A stretch of DNA of 5,739 nt from an uncultured Rubrobacteraceae bacterium (GTDB lineage: Bacteria > Actinomycetota > Rubrobacteria > Rubrobacterales > Rubrobacteraceae), in NCBI GenBank assembly GCA_902806105.1, contig CADCVI010000196.1, positions 1 to 5,739 of the forward strand. Direction: 5' to 3'. Made by a program: the position numbers and the translations under genes. Positions 5,557 through 5,739 of this stretch are shown here, piece by piece. Under the pieces are notes generated by a model. It searched no databases and was not told where the DNA came from. It was given only the letters and a program-made list of their open reading frames with translations. Each line of letters begins with the position of its first letter. The stretch's first letter is position 1.

Positions 5557-5739
5557 TTACGGACGCACGATGCCCAGGGGCTCGCCCGCATACTCCATCG
5601 GGGTGTGCGTAACGACGCCCTGCCACTCGTTGGCGTTGAGAAGCTGGCCGTTGCCCACGTACATGGTGGCCCAGTTCGGGTAGATCACGATGTCACCGGG
5701 CTGCAGGTCGCCGGGGGCTACGGGGGCGTACCGGCTCAG
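5557..5739 (-). CDS. C-terminal part of an NlpC/P60-like cell-wall hydrolase domain (partial)
   Basis: The last 60 residues of a protein whose beginning lies beyond the right edge. GDLQPGDIVIYPN (10-22 of the fragment) matches the stretch of NlpC/P60 domains that follows the catalytic Cys helix, and MYVGNGQLLNANEW (26-39) matches the strand-turn-strand that usually reads HVGIYVGNGQ. The protein ends in GIVRP, the usual domain end, followed by TAA. Active members are secreted gamma-D-glutamyl-diamino-acid endopeptidases that cut peptidoglycan stem peptides. Here Trp23 stands at the position of the usual catalytic His, so this copy may be inactive or use another residue. The catalytic Cys and any signal peptide are outside the window. 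An alternative is a related CHAP-type domain. It is a separate unit with its own terminator. Confidence 0.78.
   Translation of the reverse strand: MSRYAPVAPGDLQPGDIVIYPNWATMYVGNGQLLNANEWQGVVTHTPMEYAGEPLGIVRP

Overview
The window is high-GC bacterial DNA with strongly G/C-ending codons, Shine-Dalgarno starts, GTG starts and no visible plasmid, phage or IS genes. The gene mix (LOV histidine kinase, NarL-type regulator, NtcA-like Crp/Fnr regulator, secreted DUF4397 protein, NlpC/P60 protein) fits a chromosomal segment of a high-GC Gram-positive, possibly a Rubrobacter-like actinobacterium. That placement is inference from style, not from a marker gene.

Positions 1-1311 form a plus-strand unit. 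It holds the 3' end of an unidentified gene with a Pro/Arg-rich tail (1-174), an arylformamidase-like alpha/beta hydrolase (186-1055) and a 70-residue zinc-ribbon protein (1099-1311). The spacings are 11 and 43 bases. The unit runs into a perfect 18-bp inverted repeat (1361-1406).

Positions 1381-1982, minus strand, are a decayed secreted DUF4397 gene. It has lost its start, carries a TAG just after the signal peptide, has a one-base frameshift in a homopolymer, and its 3' end is cut off exactly at the palindrome.

Positions 2111-4782 are the regulatory core. A Crp/Fnr-family regulator (minus) is divergent from a soluble LOV-HisKA_3 histidine kinase (plus). The kinase has the complete LOV flavin-binding set, including the photoactive cysteine. 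A NarL/LuxR response regulator (minus) faces it tail to tail and overlaps its last 59 bases. Kinase and regulator very probably form a blue-light two-component system, although they cannot be read from one message. The Crp/Fnr gene shares the 298-bp divergent intergenic region with the kinase and may be linked to it in regulation.

Positions 4865-5503 contain no gene I can support, only the regulator's upstream region and some inverted repeats. Positions 5504-5739 hold a strong minus-strand terminator and the C-terminal 60 residues of an NlpC/P60-like protein that runs off the window and lacks the usual catalytic histidine.
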